DNA of 64,000 bases from an uncultured SAR86 cluster bacterium (GTDB taxonomy: Bacteria; Pseudomonadota; Gammaproteobacteria; Magnimaribacterales; D2472): the NCBI GenBank assembly GCA_902632555.1, contig CACPCZ010000002.1, positions 1-64,000 on the forward strand, written 5' to 3'. Each line of letters begins with the position of its first letter. The first letter of the stretch is position 1. The position numbers and the translations under genes were made by a program. The notes beneath the pieces are model-generated. The model had not been told where the DNA came from and ran no database searches. It saw only the letters and a program-made list of their open reading frames with translations. This document shows, piece by piece, positions 8,922 through 19,259 of this stretch.

Positions 8922-9457
8922 AATCCTTTAAGATACCTTTTCCAATCAAAATTTGCACCAGGATCCGTTTTTCGATTTGGTGCAACTTCTGAATGTCCTA
9001 CAATGTTTTTTGGTTTAATTTTAGGATACTTCTTAATTATTTCATTAGTTGTAGATATTAAAACTTCATATTGATTGTCTGTGTACAGATCCTTTTCATT
9101 GCCTTCAAGTTCGATACCAATTGAATAATCATTACAATCCTCAACTCCCTTGTAGCAGGATACTCCTGCATGCCATGCTCTTTTATTAAAAGGAACAAAC
9201 TGAAGGACTTCACCATTTCTTTTTATAAAAATATGAGGCGAAACTTTAAGATCCTTTATTTCATTGAAATATTCATGTTTTGTTGTATCTAGATTATTTA
9301 AAAAAAAATCTTTTACAAAATCACCACCATATTGATCGGGTGGCAAACTTATACAATGAATAATGATTAATCTAATATCAGATTCATCTGGTCTTTCATT
9401 AAAATTTGGAGAATTATATATTTGTGATTCTTTGAAAATATGATTTTCAATCTTCAT
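8918..9457 (-). CDS. ampD: 1,6-anhydro-N-acetylmuramyl-L-alanine amidase AmpD
   Basis: A cytoplasmic zinc amidase that cuts the stem peptide from anhydromuropeptides. 179 residues in the amidase_2 fold. Zinc ligands are visible: His in IIHCISLPP, His in VGHSEVAP and Asp in KTDPGANFDW. The motifs NKRAWHAGVSCY and CNDYSIGIELEG also match E. coli AmpD closely. There is no signal peptide, so it is the recycling enzyme rather than a periplasmic autolysin. It forms an operon with ampG. Confidence 0.95.
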   Translation of the reverse strand: MKIENHIFKESQIYNSPNFNERPDESDIRLIIIHCISLPPDQYGGDFVKDFFLNNLDTTKHEYFNEIKDLKVSPHIFIKRNGEVLQFVPFNKRAWHAGVSCYKGVEDCNDYSIGIELEGNEKDLYTDNQYEVLISTTNEIIKKYPKIKPKNIVGHSEVAPNRKTDPGANFDWKRYLKGL

Positions 9458-10396
9458 TTATCTTAATCCAGGAGGAAGTTTAAAATAAATATTTTCATTG
9501 TCTTCTCCATGTTCGATAATTTTAGCTCCGATATGATTTTCTAATGATTTAGCTATCTCCATTACTCTTGATTCAGGAGCAGATGCGCCCGCAGTAATTG
9601 AAATTCTGGAATAATTTGAAATATTGCCTAGATCTAAATCAGCAAACTCATCAATAAGAACAGATTTACATCCACATTTTTCACCAAGCTCTTTCAGTCT
9701 ATTGGAGTTAGAGCTATTTTTAGATCCAACAACTATCATAAAGTCTGACTCTAGAGCCAACTGTTTAACTGCATCTTGCCTATTTTGAGTTGCGTAGCAA
9801 ATATCATCCTTTTTAGGTATTGTTATATTTGGAAAACGATTCTTTAGTATTGAAATTATTGATTTTGTTTCATCAACACTTAACGTTGTTTGCGTTACAA
9901 CTGCAAGTTGATCATTTTTATTTACATCAATAGAATTTGCATCTTCTTCGTCTTGAACTAAATATATGGAACTATGTTCTGAATTAATATGTCTGCCCAT
10001 TGTTCCCTCAACTTCTGGATGTCCCTCATGCCCAATCAAAATAATATCTCTCTCAGCCTTAGCATGTTTTCTTACTTCCATATGGACTTTTGTAACTAAT
10101 GGACAAGTTGCATCAAAAAAATTTAAGTTTCTTGACTTGGTCTCTTCTTCAACCTCGCTTGAAACTCCATGAGCACTAAAAATTACAAGTGAGTTATTGG
10201 GGATTTCATCTATTTCCTCAACAAAAATAGCGCCTCTGTTTTTAAGGTCTTCTACAACAACTTTATTATGAACAACCTCATGTTTAACATAAACTGGTGC
10301 TCCATAAATATCTAATGCCTTATTAACAATATCAATAGCTCTATCAACTCCTGCACAGAAGCCCCGAGGATTTGCTAATTTAATTTGTTTCGACAT
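9458..10396 (-). CDS. ispH: 4-hydroxy-3-methylbut-2-enyl diphosphate reductase IspH
   Basis: Last step of the MEP isoprenoid pathway, making IPP and DMAPP. 312 residues. Cluster-binding cysteines are visible: NPRGFCAGVDRA (Cys14), ATCPLVTKVH (near 98) and the third in the DDICYATQNRQ region (near 200). The order ispH-lspA-ileS-ribF-murJ (read leftward) is the ancestral proteobacterial cluster. It overlaps the lspA stop by 17 bases. The fkpB gene, found between lspA and ispH in E. coli, is absent. Confidence 0.97.
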   Translation of the reverse strand: MSKQIKLANPRGFCAGVDRAIDIVNKALDIYGAPVYVKHEVVHNKVVVEDLKNRGAIFVEEIDEIPNNSLVIFSAHGVSSEVEEETKSRNLNFFDATCPLVTKVHMEVRKHAKAERDIILIGHEGHPEVEGTMGRHINSEHSSIYLVQDEEDANSIDVNKNDQLAVVTQTTLSVDETKSIISILKNRFPNITIPKKDDICYATQNRQDAVKQLALESDFMIVVGSKNSSNSNRLKELGEKCGCKSVLIDEFADLDLGNISNYSRISITAGASAPESRVMEIAKSLENHIGAKIIEHGEDNENIYFKLPPGLR

Positions 10397-10859
10397 TTGT
10401 AAAGTTTGTTTTTATTTCAAAGTATATAATTAAAATTGCGCCTATTGTTATAAAAGCATCAGCGAGATTAAAGACAAAAAACGAATAATTGTTTATTTTT
10501 AAATGAAGAAAATCGGTTACATAATTATCCGCAGCTCTATCAATTATATTACCAAGAGCGCCTCCTGATATAATCATTAATGCTGTGGCCTTTTTAGTAC
10601 TCTGCTCATTTATAGCTAAATTTAAAATATACAAAATAATAATTATTCCTAAAATCAAGAGAAAATAAGAAGTTAATTCATTATTATTATCGAGAATTCC
10701 AAAAGCTATACCAGAATTATATATCAGAAGTAAATCAATGAAAGGTAAGATAAAATCTTTAGTTTGACCAACTGAAAAGTTATTTACAACATATTGCTTA
10801 GTCCACAAATCTATAGTGACAAGGATAGCTAATAAGAGAAAATATCTTAGATTAAACAA
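10380..10859 (-). CDS. lspA: Lipoprotein signal peptidase LspA
   Basis: The aspartic inner-membrane protease that matures lipoproteins such as the BamB, BamC and Pal encoded here. 159 residues with four membrane helices. Catalytic aspartates lie in ALGNIIDRA and in FNLADAFITIG; YNSGIAFGIL is also conserved. The start is a TTG at 10859 that overlaps the ileS stop by 8 bases. Confidence 0.95.
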   Translation of the reverse strand: MFNLRYFLLLAILVTIDLWTKQYVVNNFSVGQTKDFILPFIDLLLIYNSGIAFGILDNNNELTSYFLLILGIIIILYILNLAINEQSTKKATALMIISGGALGNIIDRAADNYVTDFLHLKINNYSFFVFNLADAFITIGAILIIYFEIKTNFTNVETN

Positions 10860-13620
10860 ACTTCCTTTCTTCTCCGTCTTCTTCTATGTTCAAAATGCAT
10901 CGATTGCAAAGCTCGATATGATTTTGATTACTGCCAACAGACTTATCTTTATGCCAACACCTTACACATTTATTATTTGAAGAATTTTCAATGTTTACAG
11001 TGAAATTTCCTCCAATTTGAGCTTGTGCTTCAGAGGTGATAAACAGGAAATGTAGTTCGTCCCCTAGTTTATCTAGAATTTCTTTATCTTTTTTATCTGC
11101 AGTTAATAGAACAATTGCATCTAAAGAACCTTTTAGTTTATTTTCGTTCCTTAAGGCTTCAATTTTTTGGTTAACTTCTTCCTTAATATCAAAAATTCTC
11201 TCCCATTCCTCCGATGAGATATTAGATGTAACTTTTTCATGTTTAGTATATTTACTAAGAAATATCGATATTTCCTGATCTGAAAGTCTTGAGGTATTCT
11301 GCCAGACTTCTTCTGCGGTATATGATAGTACTGGTGCAATTAATCTCACTAAAATATTGAGTACAATTTCAAGGCTAGTTTGACATGATCTTCTTGCATG
11401 GGAGCTAGATTTACAGGTGTAAAGCCTATCTTTTGTAATGTCGAGATATATACCACCAAGTTCATTCACACAAAAATTATGAATAAGTTGAACTCCCCTA
11501 TGATAGGAATATTTGTCATACTGAGATAAAACTTTTGATTCAAGCTCAATCGTTGAATTTATAATCCACTTATCTAGTTCAACTAGATCATCCAAATTAA
11601 CCTTCTCCTTATGGGAAAAGTTATTCAAATTACCCAATATAAATCTAAATGTATTCCTGATTCTTCTATATTGATCAGAAGTTCTCTTTAAGATTTCGTC
11701 TGATGCGACCATTTCACTTCTATAGTCTGTTGAGGCAACCCAAAGTCTTAATATGTCTGCGCCGAGGTTATCCCAAACTTTTTGCGGTGATACTACATTT
11801 CCCAACGATTTAGATTGTTTTCTTCCGTCTTCGTCTACAACAAAACCATGGGTGAGAACAGACTTATATGGAGCTTTTCCATTCATTGCAACGCTTGTAA
11901 GAAGTGATGACTGAAACCAACCCCGATGTTGGTCAGAGCCTTCCAAATATAAATCTGCTATTACATTTTCTTCAAAGATTTTTGAAGATACTGCAGCATG
12001 CGTAACACCTGAATCAAACCAAACATCTAGGGAATCATTTATTTTTATGTAATCTTCAGGATTATCAATGTAATCTCCAAGACTTAATTTATCCCATGCA
12101 TAAATACCCTCTTTTTCAATTAGATCGGCAAAGATTTTAAACAACTGAGATTGATTTGGGTGAATTTCTCCAGTATCTTTGTGAACTACAAGCGTTATAG
12201 GAACTCCCCAATTACGCTGCCTTGAAATGCACCAGTCAGGTCTATCATCTAACATTGACTCAATTCTTTGAAGTCCCCATGATGGCTCCCAATTAACTTC
12301 TTTAACAGTATTTTTTGCGTCATCTAATAGATTATTTTTTTCCATTGAAATGAACCATTGTGGGGTAGAAGTAAATATTAATGGAGTTTTATGTCTCCAA
12401 CAGTGAGGATACGAGTGATGATAGTCTTCTACATTTACAATGCAATTTTTTTCCTTTAATTTTTCAATTACAGGATCATCTGCTTTTATTGGAGGCAATC
12501 CAGCAATAAATTCAAATTCATCCTTAAAAAACCCTAAACTGTTCAATGCTTTTTTAATTTCAATATTATTTTTCTTACAAATAAAATGATCATCCAAACC
12601 ATGAGCTGGTGCTGTATGAACACATCCAGTACCTGTTTCAGTAGTTACATGATCACCGAGAAGAACAATAGAATTTCTATCAAGAAATGGATGCTGCAAA
12701 CTAATTTTTTCTAGTTCTATGCCGAGACACTCAGATAATATTTTTCCAGACTTGCTCCAGCGCTCCATGCAATCTTCGAACATTTCAGAAGCAATTACAT
12801 AAAAACTATTATCTATTTCAACCAATGCATATTTCAGAGATGGATTGACGCATACTGCAACGTTTGAAGGTATTGTCCATGGAGTAGTAGTCCAAATGAC
12901 GAACGAAATGTTATCACTTAGGTTGACGTTAAAAGCTTTGTTGACTTGATCAAATGACTCTTTTTTTAGATTAAAAGAAACATCGATCGATTTTGATGTC
13001 TTATTTATATATTCTACTTCGGCCTCTGCCAATGCAGAGGAACAATCCTGACACCAATGAACAGGTTTTTCACCCTTTTCAAGATGTCCTGCATTAAATA
13101 TTGAACCAAGTGATCTTACAATATCTGCCTCAAAAGAAGAGTCAAGACTTTTGTATGAATTATCCCAGTCCGCAAATACTCCTAATCTCTTAAAATCCTC
13201 CATTTGACTAGAAATCTGTGATTCTGCGTATTCTTTGCAGGCTTTTTGGAAGGACTCTTTATCCTGAACTATCTCGCTCTTCTTTCCATGTTTCTTTTCA
13301 ACGTTTAACTCAATAGGCAGCCCATGACAATCCCAGCCTGGAACAAATGGTGCATTTAAACCCATCATAGTTTTATATTTAATTGTTATATCTTTCAGAA
13401 TTTTATTAACCGAATGGCCTAGATGTATTGAGCCATTGGCATATGGAGGGCCATCGTGAAGAAGAAATAACTTGCTTTTAGAGTATTTGTTTCTAATTTT
13501 TTTGTATATTTTATTTTTTGCCCAGAAATCAAGAATTTCTGGTTCCTTTTTCGGTAATCCAGCCTTCATGGAGAAGTTAGTTTCTGGAAGATTTAAAGTT
13601 TCCCTGTAATTAATGGTCAT
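10852..13620 (-). CDS. ileS: Isoleucyl-tRNA synthetase
   Basis: Charges tRNA-Ile. 922 residues, close to the E. coli length of 938. The HIGH motif is in YANGSIHLGHSVNK (about 59-72) and the KMSKS motif reads KQSKS in DGRKQSKSLGN (about 605). The CP1 editing domain (WTTTPWTIPSN and HTAPAHGLDD) and the C-terminal zinc finger (CVRCWHKDK ... CNRC) are intact, so it is the bacterial type. The ATG overlaps the ribF end by 11 bases. Confidence 0.98.
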   Translation of the reverse strand: MTINYRETLNLPETNFSMKAGLPKKEPEILDFWAKNKIYKKIRNKYSKSKLFLLHDGPPYANGSIHLGHSVNKILKDITIKYKTMMGLNAPFVPGWDCHGLPIELNVEKKHGKKSEIVQDKESFQKACKEYAESQISSQMEDFKRLGVFADWDNSYKSLDSSFEADIVRSLGSIFNAGHLEKGEKPVHWCQDCSSALAEAEVEYINKTSKSIDVSFNLKKESFDQVNKAFNVNLSDNISFVIWTTTPWTIPSNVAVCVNPSLKYALVEIDNSFYVIASEMFEDCMERWSKSGKILSECLGIELEKISLQHPFLDRNSIVLLGDHVTTETGTGCVHTAPAHGLDDHFICKKNNIEIKKALNSLGFFKDEFEFIAGLPPIKADDPVIEKLKEKNCIVNVEDYHHSYPHCWRHKTPLIFTSTPQWFISMEKNNLLDDAKNTVKEVNWEPSWGLQRIESMLDDRPDWCISRQRNWGVPITLVVHKDTGEIHPNQSQLFKIFADLIEKEGIYAWDKLSLGDYIDNPEDYIKINDSLDVWFDSGVTHAAVSSKIFEENVIADLYLEGSDQHRGWFQSSLLTSVAMNGKAPYKSVLTHGFVVDEDGRKQSKSLGNVVSPQKVWDNLGADILRLWVASTDYRSEMVASDEILKRTSDQYRRIRNTFRFILGNLNNFSHKEKVNLDDLVELDKWIINSTIELESKVLSQYDKYSYHRGVQLIHNFCVNELGGIYLDITKDRLYTCKSSSHARRSCQTSLEIVLNILVRLIAPVLSYTAEEVWQNTSRLSDQEISIFLSKYTKHEKVTSNISSEEWERIFDIKEEVNQKIEALRNENKLKGSLDAIVLLTADKKDKEILDKLGDELHFLFITSEAQAQIGGNFTVNIENSSNNKCVRCWHKDKSVGSNQNHIELCNRCILNIEEDGEERKFV

Positions 13621-14572
13621 TTTGCAATTTTAAAATATCTTTAGCTTTGGAAATATCCTTTTGAATTTGAGATTTTAACATGTCCAAGTTATCAAATTTC
13701 TTTTCATCTCTTATTTTTTCAATGAATTTTATATCAAGCCTTTGTGAATATATATTCTTATCAAAATCAAATAAATGAACTTCTAGAACAGGCGAATTTC
13801 CTCCAATAGTTGGACGAACTCCCATGTTTGCAATTCCGTAAACTTTTTTATTTTTTAAAGTGCATTCAACGACATAAACACCTTTAATTGGAAGTTTTTG
13901 TTTGGGAAGCCATATGTTTGCAGTAGGAACATCTATTGTTCTTCCGAGATGTTGACCATGAACAACTTTTCCAGATATTACATATGGTCTTCCAAGAAGT
14001 TTTTCTGCAAGTTTAAAATTATTATCTAGCAACGCCTTTCTGATCCTAGTACTACTTACTCGTTCGTTTTGATATAAAAACGTTTCTGTATTTTCTATCA
14101 AGATATTTTTCTTTTTACCCCACTTCCTTAGCAAATCAGTATCGCCTCTTCTATCTGCACCAAATTTAAAGTCATCTCCAACTGTAAAACTTAATAAATT
14201 TATAGATTCTAAAATTTCATTAATAAATTCATCTGGTGACATTTGCCTCAGAGAGTTATTAAATTTTAGGAAAAATGCATAGTCAATTTCATTTTCTTTC
14301 AAAAGCATTACTTTCTTTCTCCAAGGAAAAATCCTTGGTGGGGCCTCTATTTGAGAATTTCTAGCATTTGCAAAATACTCAGCTGCATGAGGTTCGGTAA
14401 AAAAGACAATTGTCTTTGCATTTAATTCTTTAGCATTTGTTTTTATTTTATTTAAAATTGACTGATGGCCTAAATGTAATCCATCAAAGTTTCCTATTGT
14501 TCCACATAGTTTTATTTTTGGATGTCTCTTTTTAAAGAGATCTAGATTATGTTGTCCACGAATTAAATACAT
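13610..14572 (-). CDS. ribF: Bifunctional riboflavin kinase / FAD synthetase
   Basis: Turns riboflavin into FMN and FAD. The N-terminal FAD synthetase domain (about 1-180) has GNFDGLHLGHQSIL, the nucleotidyltransferase HxGH-type motif, and SSTRIRKAL near 176. The C-terminal flavokinase domain (about 190-310) has the GRTIDVPTANI motif (PTAN). 320 residues, the normal length. Flavin from here serves SdhA and Lpd encoded nearby. It lies between murJ and ileS with almost no gaps. Confidence 0.96.
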   Translation of the reverse strand: MYLIRGQHNLDLFKKRHPKIKLCGTIGNFDGLHLGHQSILNKIKTNAKELNAKTIVFFTEPHAAEYFANARNSQIEAPPRIFPWRKKVMLLKENEIDYAFFLKFNNSLRQMSPDEFINEILESINLLSFTVGDDFKFGADRRGDTDLLRKWGKKKNILIENTETFLYQNERVSSTRIRKALLDNNFKLAEKLLGRPYVISGKVVHGQHLGRTIDVPTANIWLPKQKLPIKGVYVVECTLKNKKVYGIANMGVRPTIGGNSPVLEVHLFDFDKNIYSQRLDIKFIEKIRDEKKFDNLDMLKSQIQKDISKAKDILKLQNDH

Positions 14573-14573
14573 T

Positions 14574-16097
14574 TTAATTAAACTGTTTAATAAAAGATGT
14601 TCCCAAAATTAATCGAGCTATTGAAAAATAAATAATTATGGAGAAGATAACTTCAACTCCAAGATATAAGAATCTTTCGGCTTGAGACATGATCATAAAA
14701 TCTGTGAAAGCGGTGTAAAATTTTAAAAAAATTATCAACGCTGTACTTGAAAGTATTATGGCAATAAAAAATCTGTAATTAAGATTTTTTAAATAAACTA
14801 ATCCGTTTTTAAATAAAATAAATTCTAGAATTAACACACTTACAAATGCTGCAATAGAGCTTCCAATAGCTAGCCCTACATGACCGAAGTTAAATAAAAA
14901 TGCTAGTACATAATTTAATATAGCATTTAATAATAGTGCTAAGAACGCTACATACATTGGTGTTTTGGTATCCTTTCTTGCAAAAAAAGCAGGTGTTAAA
15001 ACTTTCATAAGCATAAAAAAAGGAAGTCCAAATGAAAAAGCTATAAGACTATTTGAGGAACGAAAAACATCGATAGGTTGAAATTCACCTCTCAAAAAAA
15101 TAGCAGCAATTAAGTCTTCCGAGCAAAAAACCAAACCAATTAATGATGGTATACCAATAAAAATAACCAAACTTTGACTATTAGCTAATGTATCTATAAA
15201 TTTCTGGCGTTGGCTACCAACATCTAGTTTTGAAAGTCTTGGTAAAAGAACTGTTCCAATTGCTATAGCAAATATTCCCATAGGGAATTGAATAAGACGA
15301 TCAGAAACATAAAGCCAAGTTGGACTCCCAGTCTCTAAAAGTGATGCAAAAATTGTATCTATTAGAATATTTATTTGAATTATTCCTCCAGCAAGAATTG
15401 CTGGCATTATTAACAATAAAAATTTCTTTAATCCTTTATTTTCAAAATTAAGTACCGGTCTTGGCAACATATTAATTGTTGATAAAGGAAAATATTGAAT
15501 GAGCAATTGTAAAAAACCTGCCAATAAAACACCCCAAGCCAATGCGTAAATAGGCATCTCAAAATTAGGCGCAATTATAACTGCAGCAAAAATTAAACAA
15601 ACATTAAATATCACGGGTGTAAATGCTGGAATTGAAAATCTATCATGAGAATTCTGAATGCCGCCAGCAAAAGCAACCAAAGAAATTAAAGCTAAATAAG
15701 GGAACATTATTCTTAAAATATTCACAGATAAATCTTTTTTGACAGGATCAAAATAGAAACCTGGTGCAAAAATAAAAATAAATATTGGCGCAAAGATCAA
15801 TACGAATACTGTGAAAAAGAACAGAAAAGTAACAAGAAATCCTGCTACTGCATTAATAAATTCAAAAATATCTTCCCTATTGTCATTTTTTTTAAAATCA
15901 TTATAAATGGGTATAAAAGCCTGATTAAATGCGCCTTCAGCAAAGAAGCGTCTAAACATATTAGGTATCTTTAATGTAATAACAAATATGTCATGAAAAA
16001 TAGAAGCGCCTAATAGGCTAGTTGTAGAAATATCTCTAATAAGTCCAAAAACTCTCGAAATACCCGTCCATCCTCCAACTTTAGACAGGGATGACAT
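14574..16097 (-). CDS. murJ: Lipid II flippase MurJ
   Basis: Moves lipid II across the inner membrane for peptidoglycan synthesis. About 507 residues with around 14 membrane helices. SRVFGLIRDIS near the start and FRRFFAEGAFNQAFIPIY (about 47-64) are the MurJ signature, including the conserved arginines and AEGAFNQAF. I prefer the ATG at 16097: the ORF track start at 16142 is a TTG with no ribosome site that overlaps msrB, and the extra 15 residues do not fit the family. Adjacent ribF and ileS support the call. Confidence 0.95.
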   Translation of the reverse strand: MSSLSKVGGWTGISRVFGLIRDISTTSLLGASIFHDIFVITLKIPNMFRRFFAEGAFNQAFIPIYNDFKKNDNREDIFEFINAVAGFLVTFLFFFTVFVLIFAPIFIFIFAPGFYFDPVKKDLSVNILRIMFPYLALISLVAFAGGIQNSHDRFSIPAFTPVIFNVCLIFAAVIIAPNFEMPIYALAWGVLLAGFLQLLIQYFPLSTINMLPRPVLNFENKGLKKFLLLIMPAILAGGIIQINILIDTIFASLLETGSPTWLYVSDRLIQFPMGIFAIAIGTVLLPRLSKLDVGSQRQKFIDTLANSQSLVIFIGIPSLIGLVFCSEDLIAAIFLRGEFQPIDVFRSSNSLIAFSFGLPFFMLMKVLTPAFFARKDTKTPMYVAFLALLLNAILNYVLAFLFNFGHVGLAIGSSIAAFVSVLILEFILFKNGLVYLKNLNYRFFIAIILSSTALIIFLKFYTAFTDFMIMSQAERFLYLGVEVIFSIIIYFSIARLILGTSFIKQFN

Positions 16098-16125
16098 AAA
16101 TGTCGGAGACTTATGAATATCTTCT

Positions 16126-16521
16126 TTAATTATCTTGTTCAAAATCTAGTGAGGCAGAATTTATACAATATCTCAAGCCAGTTGGTTGAGGACCATCATT
16201 AAAAACATGGCCGAGATGAGCATCGCATTTAGAACATCTAACTTCTGTCCTTCGCATGCCGTATGAATTATCTTCATGTTCTTCAATTGATTCTTCACAA
16301 GAGGGGATAAAAAAACTTGGCCATCCGCATCCAGCATCATATTTAGAGGTAGATTCAAATAATTTTTCACCGCAACAGATACATTTATATGAACCCATTT
16401 CATTAAAGTCCCAAAATTTTCCAGAATAAGGTCTTTCTGTTCCAGCTAATCTTGTTACTCTGAAACTTTCATCATCAAGAAGCTCTTTCCATTCAGATTC
16501 ATTTTTAAAAATCTTATCCAT
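16126..16521 (-). CDS. msrB: Peptide methionine-R-sulfoxide reductase MsrB
   Basis: Repairs the R-epimer of methionine sulfoxide in proteins. 131 residues. Two CxxC zinc pairs are visible (CICC near 48-51 and CSKC near 94-97), with GCGWPSFF between them, [10 protein letters not shown], and the catalytic cysteine in [12 protein letters not shown]. It is the single-domain form without MsrA. There is no signal peptide. It lies just upstream of murJ. Confidence 0.97.
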   Translation of the reverse strand: MDKIFKNESEWKELLDDESFRVTRLAGTERPYSGKFWDFNEMGSYKCICCGEKLFESTSKYDAGCGWPSFFIPSCEESIEEHEDNSYGMRRTEVRCSKCDAHLGHVFNDGPQPTGLRYCINSASLDFEQDN

Positions 16522-16573
16522 AGCATAATTGTAATTAAAAAGATAAATATTAGATAGAAAGAATGAAATTGAC

Positions 16574-16981
16574 TTATATTGTCTTACTTAAGCTGGAGTT
16601 AACAACATCAGCATATTTAAGAAAATCGTCTATAAGAATTTTGCTAGGTTTGTAAATTCGTCTTCTTCTGTCTTCTTTAGAGCTACTTTCGATAATATAA
16701 TTCAGCTTCACTGCCTGCTTTAAAATTTGAAGTCTCTTTATTCTAGATGCGTATTTTTTTGGAACAAGTGATATTGCATATTCTTGAGATATTTCATTAC
16801 CCTCGAAAAACTCTTTCATAAAACTCATCAAAAAATAAAACCTATATGTATCTGCTTGAAAAAAATTCATTGAATCTGGATTGTTTGGATTATCAATAGC
16901 AACATCTACCACGGTGCTTATAAGACCTTTTGCGTTTTGAATTAGTTTTTTATCGATTGGCTTCAATTTAGCATCCTCCAC
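16574..16981 (-). CDS. Uncharacterised winged-helix-like protein
   Basis: I do not recognise the family. 135 residues, no membrane segment, GTG start at 16981 without a clear ribosome site. The C-terminal half reads like a winged helix: [18 protein letters not shown] (recognition-helix-like) followed by a basic wing, [13 protein letters not shown], and a final helix. The layout recalls MarR-type or similar small regulators. It sits alone between msrB and an acetyltransferase, with a 110-base AT-rich gap upstream. A DNA-binding role is an inference. Confidence 0.6.
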   Translation of the reverse strand: MEDAKLKPIDKKLIQNAKGLISTVVDVAIDNPNNPDSMNFFQADTYRFYFLMSFMKEFFEGNEISQEYAISLVPKKYASRIKRLQILKQAVKLNYIIESSSKEDRRRRIYKPSKILIDDFLKYADVVNSSLSKTI

Positions 16982-17091
16982 TCTTTTTTGAGAACAATTA
17001 AAGTGCGCTAAACTGTTTAAAAATTAGATTTATTATTTATACATTAATATAACACATATTATTTTTTATACACTAATTAAATCAGCCATCT

Positions 17092-17811
17092 TTAATGAGA
17101 TTCATCAGGATTTATAAGGCTCTTAATCCAGTTAAGGAAAGTGTTATCTCCAAGTGTATATTTATCCAGCATATCAAAATCATATGCGAGCTTTTTAGGA
17201 TCTTTATAAAAATCTTTTCTTGTAATAAATCCATCATCATCTAACTTTTTCACTAGCCTGGCTGGGTTTCCTGCATAAACTGAATTTGCGGGAACATTTT
17301 TTGTCACGACTGCACCAGCACCTATTATGCTATTAGCTCCAATTGTGACACCTTTACAAATTATTGCACTATCACCGATCCAGACATTGTCCTCTAAAAT
17401 AATAGGTTTTGTTTTTCCTACTGGTTCAGCTCGATCATAGATTCCATGCCAATCTGCATCTGAAATATATGCTCCATGAGCTATCATACATGCATCGCCA
17501 ATTTCAATTTTTTCTGCAGCCATTATTCTTACTCCAGGAGTTATTAAACAATATTTGCCAATTGAGATAATGCCCTCGTTGTCACCGATATTCCAAGAAG
17601 TGAATTGCAATATAGCATCACTAGCTCCTATCAAGGTTGGATAGTCATCTATAGAAACATTTTTTCCAAAAACTTTTATGTATCTAGGTTTAAAGTACGC
17701 GCCGCCTTTTCCTAGTTTTTTAAATTGTGGTTTAAGAAAATGATTTACATAAACTTTTATAATCCTTTTTGAAAACTTTTTGAGCCAATATGGACGATTA
17801 TCTTTTCTGAT
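17092..17811 (-). CDS. Left-handed beta-helix acyltransferase with ATC start
   Basis: A hexapeptide-repeat acyltransferase of the maltose/nodulation/WbbJ group. Hexapeptide turns run from about 90 to 205: IEIGDACMIAHGAYI, then VWIGDSAIICKGVTIGANSIIGAGAVVT and the closing AGNPARLVKK. The active His is in SDADWHGIYDR. The ORF track starts at a TTG (17634), but the frame stays open 59 more codons upstream and encodes the family's N-terminus (RPYWLKKFSKRI, then FKPRYIKVFG). No ATG, GTG or TTG exists there. A strong AGGAG lies 6 bases before an ATC at 17811-17809. Start is therefore either ATC or a mutated ATG. Substrate unknown. Confidence 0.8.
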   Translation of the reverse strand: MRKDNRPYWLKKFSKRIIKVYVNHFLKPQFKKLGKGGAYFKPRYIKVFGKNVSIDDYPTLIGASDAILQFTSWNIGDNEGIISIGKYCLITPGVRIMAAEKIEIGDACMIAHGAYISDADWHGIYDRAEPVGKTKPIILEDNVWIGDSAIICKGVTIGANSIIGAGAVVTKNVPANSVYAGNPARLVKKLDDDGFITRKDFYKDPKKLAYDFDMLDKYTLGDNTFLNWIKSLINPDESH

Positions 17812-17861
17812 GTTTTTCTCCTAAGTAATAACTTTTATTATGATAAAGTAGCAAAAAATAT

Positions 17862-19259
17862 TTGCATATAAAATTGATTAATAAATACGTTAAAGAATTT
17901 AGACAACTTATAAAAATTGGTGTGCCAATTTTTGGATCACAAATGTCTTATATGTTAATGGGAACCGCTGACACTATTATTGCAGGTAGAGCAAGTGCAA
18001 ATGATTTAGCGGGGCTTGCAGTTGGCACTGCTTTTGCAAACACCTTATGGTTTTTCGTTACCGGAGTGATATTCTCAGTAACTCCAATTGTTGCTCAGCT
18101 TTATGGAGCAAAAAAATTTCATGAGATTGGTAAAAAGCTCAGAGAAATACTTTGGATAGCAGCATTTTTAGGGTTTCTTTTAGCATTTATTTTCTTTAAT
18201 CTAGATATAATTCTCAATTTATTTCCTATTAAGGAGTCTATAACAGATATTTCAATAAACTATCTTAAAGCAGTTGCTCCAGGCATAGCATTCATAACAA
18301 TATTTACATGTTTGAGGTGTTACAGCGAAGGTATGACCTTAACGAAACCAATATTTTTTATAGCATTTACTGGCATGCTTATAAATATTCCACTTGATTT
18401 AATATTTGTTTATGGCTGGTTAGGTGCACCTAAACTGGGTGGGGTTGGATGTGGTATTGCAACATCCATTGTTGCTATGCTCATGATGATTACTTTATTT
18501 GTATATATTAGTTTTTCTAAAAATTATAAAAAAACAAAACCATTCTCTGAGTTCACCTTACCTTCTAAATCTACCACAAAAGAAGTTTTTAAATTAGGTC
18601 TTCCAATTGGAATTGGTATCTTTATTGAATTAAGTATGTTCTCTGGTGCTGCGATAATTTTAAGCATCCTTGGTGAAACTGTTGTTGCGAGTCACTCAGT
18701 TGCTATCAACATTGCTAGCCTATTTTTTATGGTGCCACTGGCGATAGGATTAGCTGCCGCAACGAGAGTTGGTAATTTAATAGGAGAATCAAATCCCTAT
18801 CAAGCAAAAACAGCTTCAATTTCAACTATATATTTATGTATGATTGGTGCTTTAATTAATAGCTTCATAATAGTCGTATTCGGCTCAGAAATAGTTGGGC
18901 TATATACAACTGAAGTGCCTGTTAAAGAACTTGCAGTAAGTCTTATTATTTTTGCTGCTGTATTTCAACTTCCAGATGGGATTCAGATGGGAGCTTTAGG
19001 GAGTCTTAGAGGTTATAAAGACACATTTATACCAATGGTTCTTTTATTTATATCATATTGGCTATTTGCTATGCCAATTGGATATTATTTAACCAATTAT
19101 GGATTTGGTGACCCTTTCGGCGCCAAGGGAATGTGGTATGGAATGATAATAGGCCTTAGTATCTTTTCCTTCTTATCTATATTTAGATTAAGATGGACAA
19201 TTAAAAGAAATATTAAAAGAAGTGTTACTCAAGAACTTCAGCAACCTTTGAGCCAATAG
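17862..19259 (+). CDS. MATE-family multidrug/sodium antiporter
   Basis: 12 membrane helices, 465 residues. The MATE pattern is clear: [24 protein letters not shown] near 20-43 and, in the second half, [15 protein letters not shown]. It resembles NorM, which exports cationic drugs by sodium or proton exchange. The start is TTG at 17862, the only frame-compatible start after an upstream stop; no ribosome site is seen. It is divergent from the acyltransferase, with only 50 bases between starts, and its 3' end overlaps sucD by 35 bases tail to tail. Confidence 0.9.
   Translation: MHIKLINKYVKEFRQLIKIGVPIFGSQMSYMLMGTADTIIAGRASANDLAGLAVGTAFANTLWFFVTGVIFSVTPIVAQLYGAKKFHEIGKKLREILWIAAFLGFLLAFIFFNLDIILNLFPIKESITDISINYLKAVAPGIAFITIFTCLRCYSEGMTLTKPIFFIAFTGMLINIPLDLIFVYGWLGAPKLGGVGCGIATSIVAMLMMITLFVYISFSKNYKKTKPFSEFTLPSKSTTKEVFKLGLPIGIGIFIELSMFSGAAIILSILGETVVASHSVAINIASLFFMVPLAIGLAAATRVGNLIGESNPYQAKTASISTIYLCMIGALINSFIIVVFGSEIVGLYTTEVPVKELAVSLIIFAAVFQLPDGIQMGALGSLRGYKDTFIPMVLLFISYWLFAMPIGYYLTNYGFGDPFGAKGMWYGMIIGLSIFSFLSIFRLRWTIKRNIKRSVTQELQQPLSQ

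Noticed and set aside
16173-16403. 76-residue minus-strand ORF inside msrB
   Set aside because: Alternative frame of msrB; MsrB has all its motifs.
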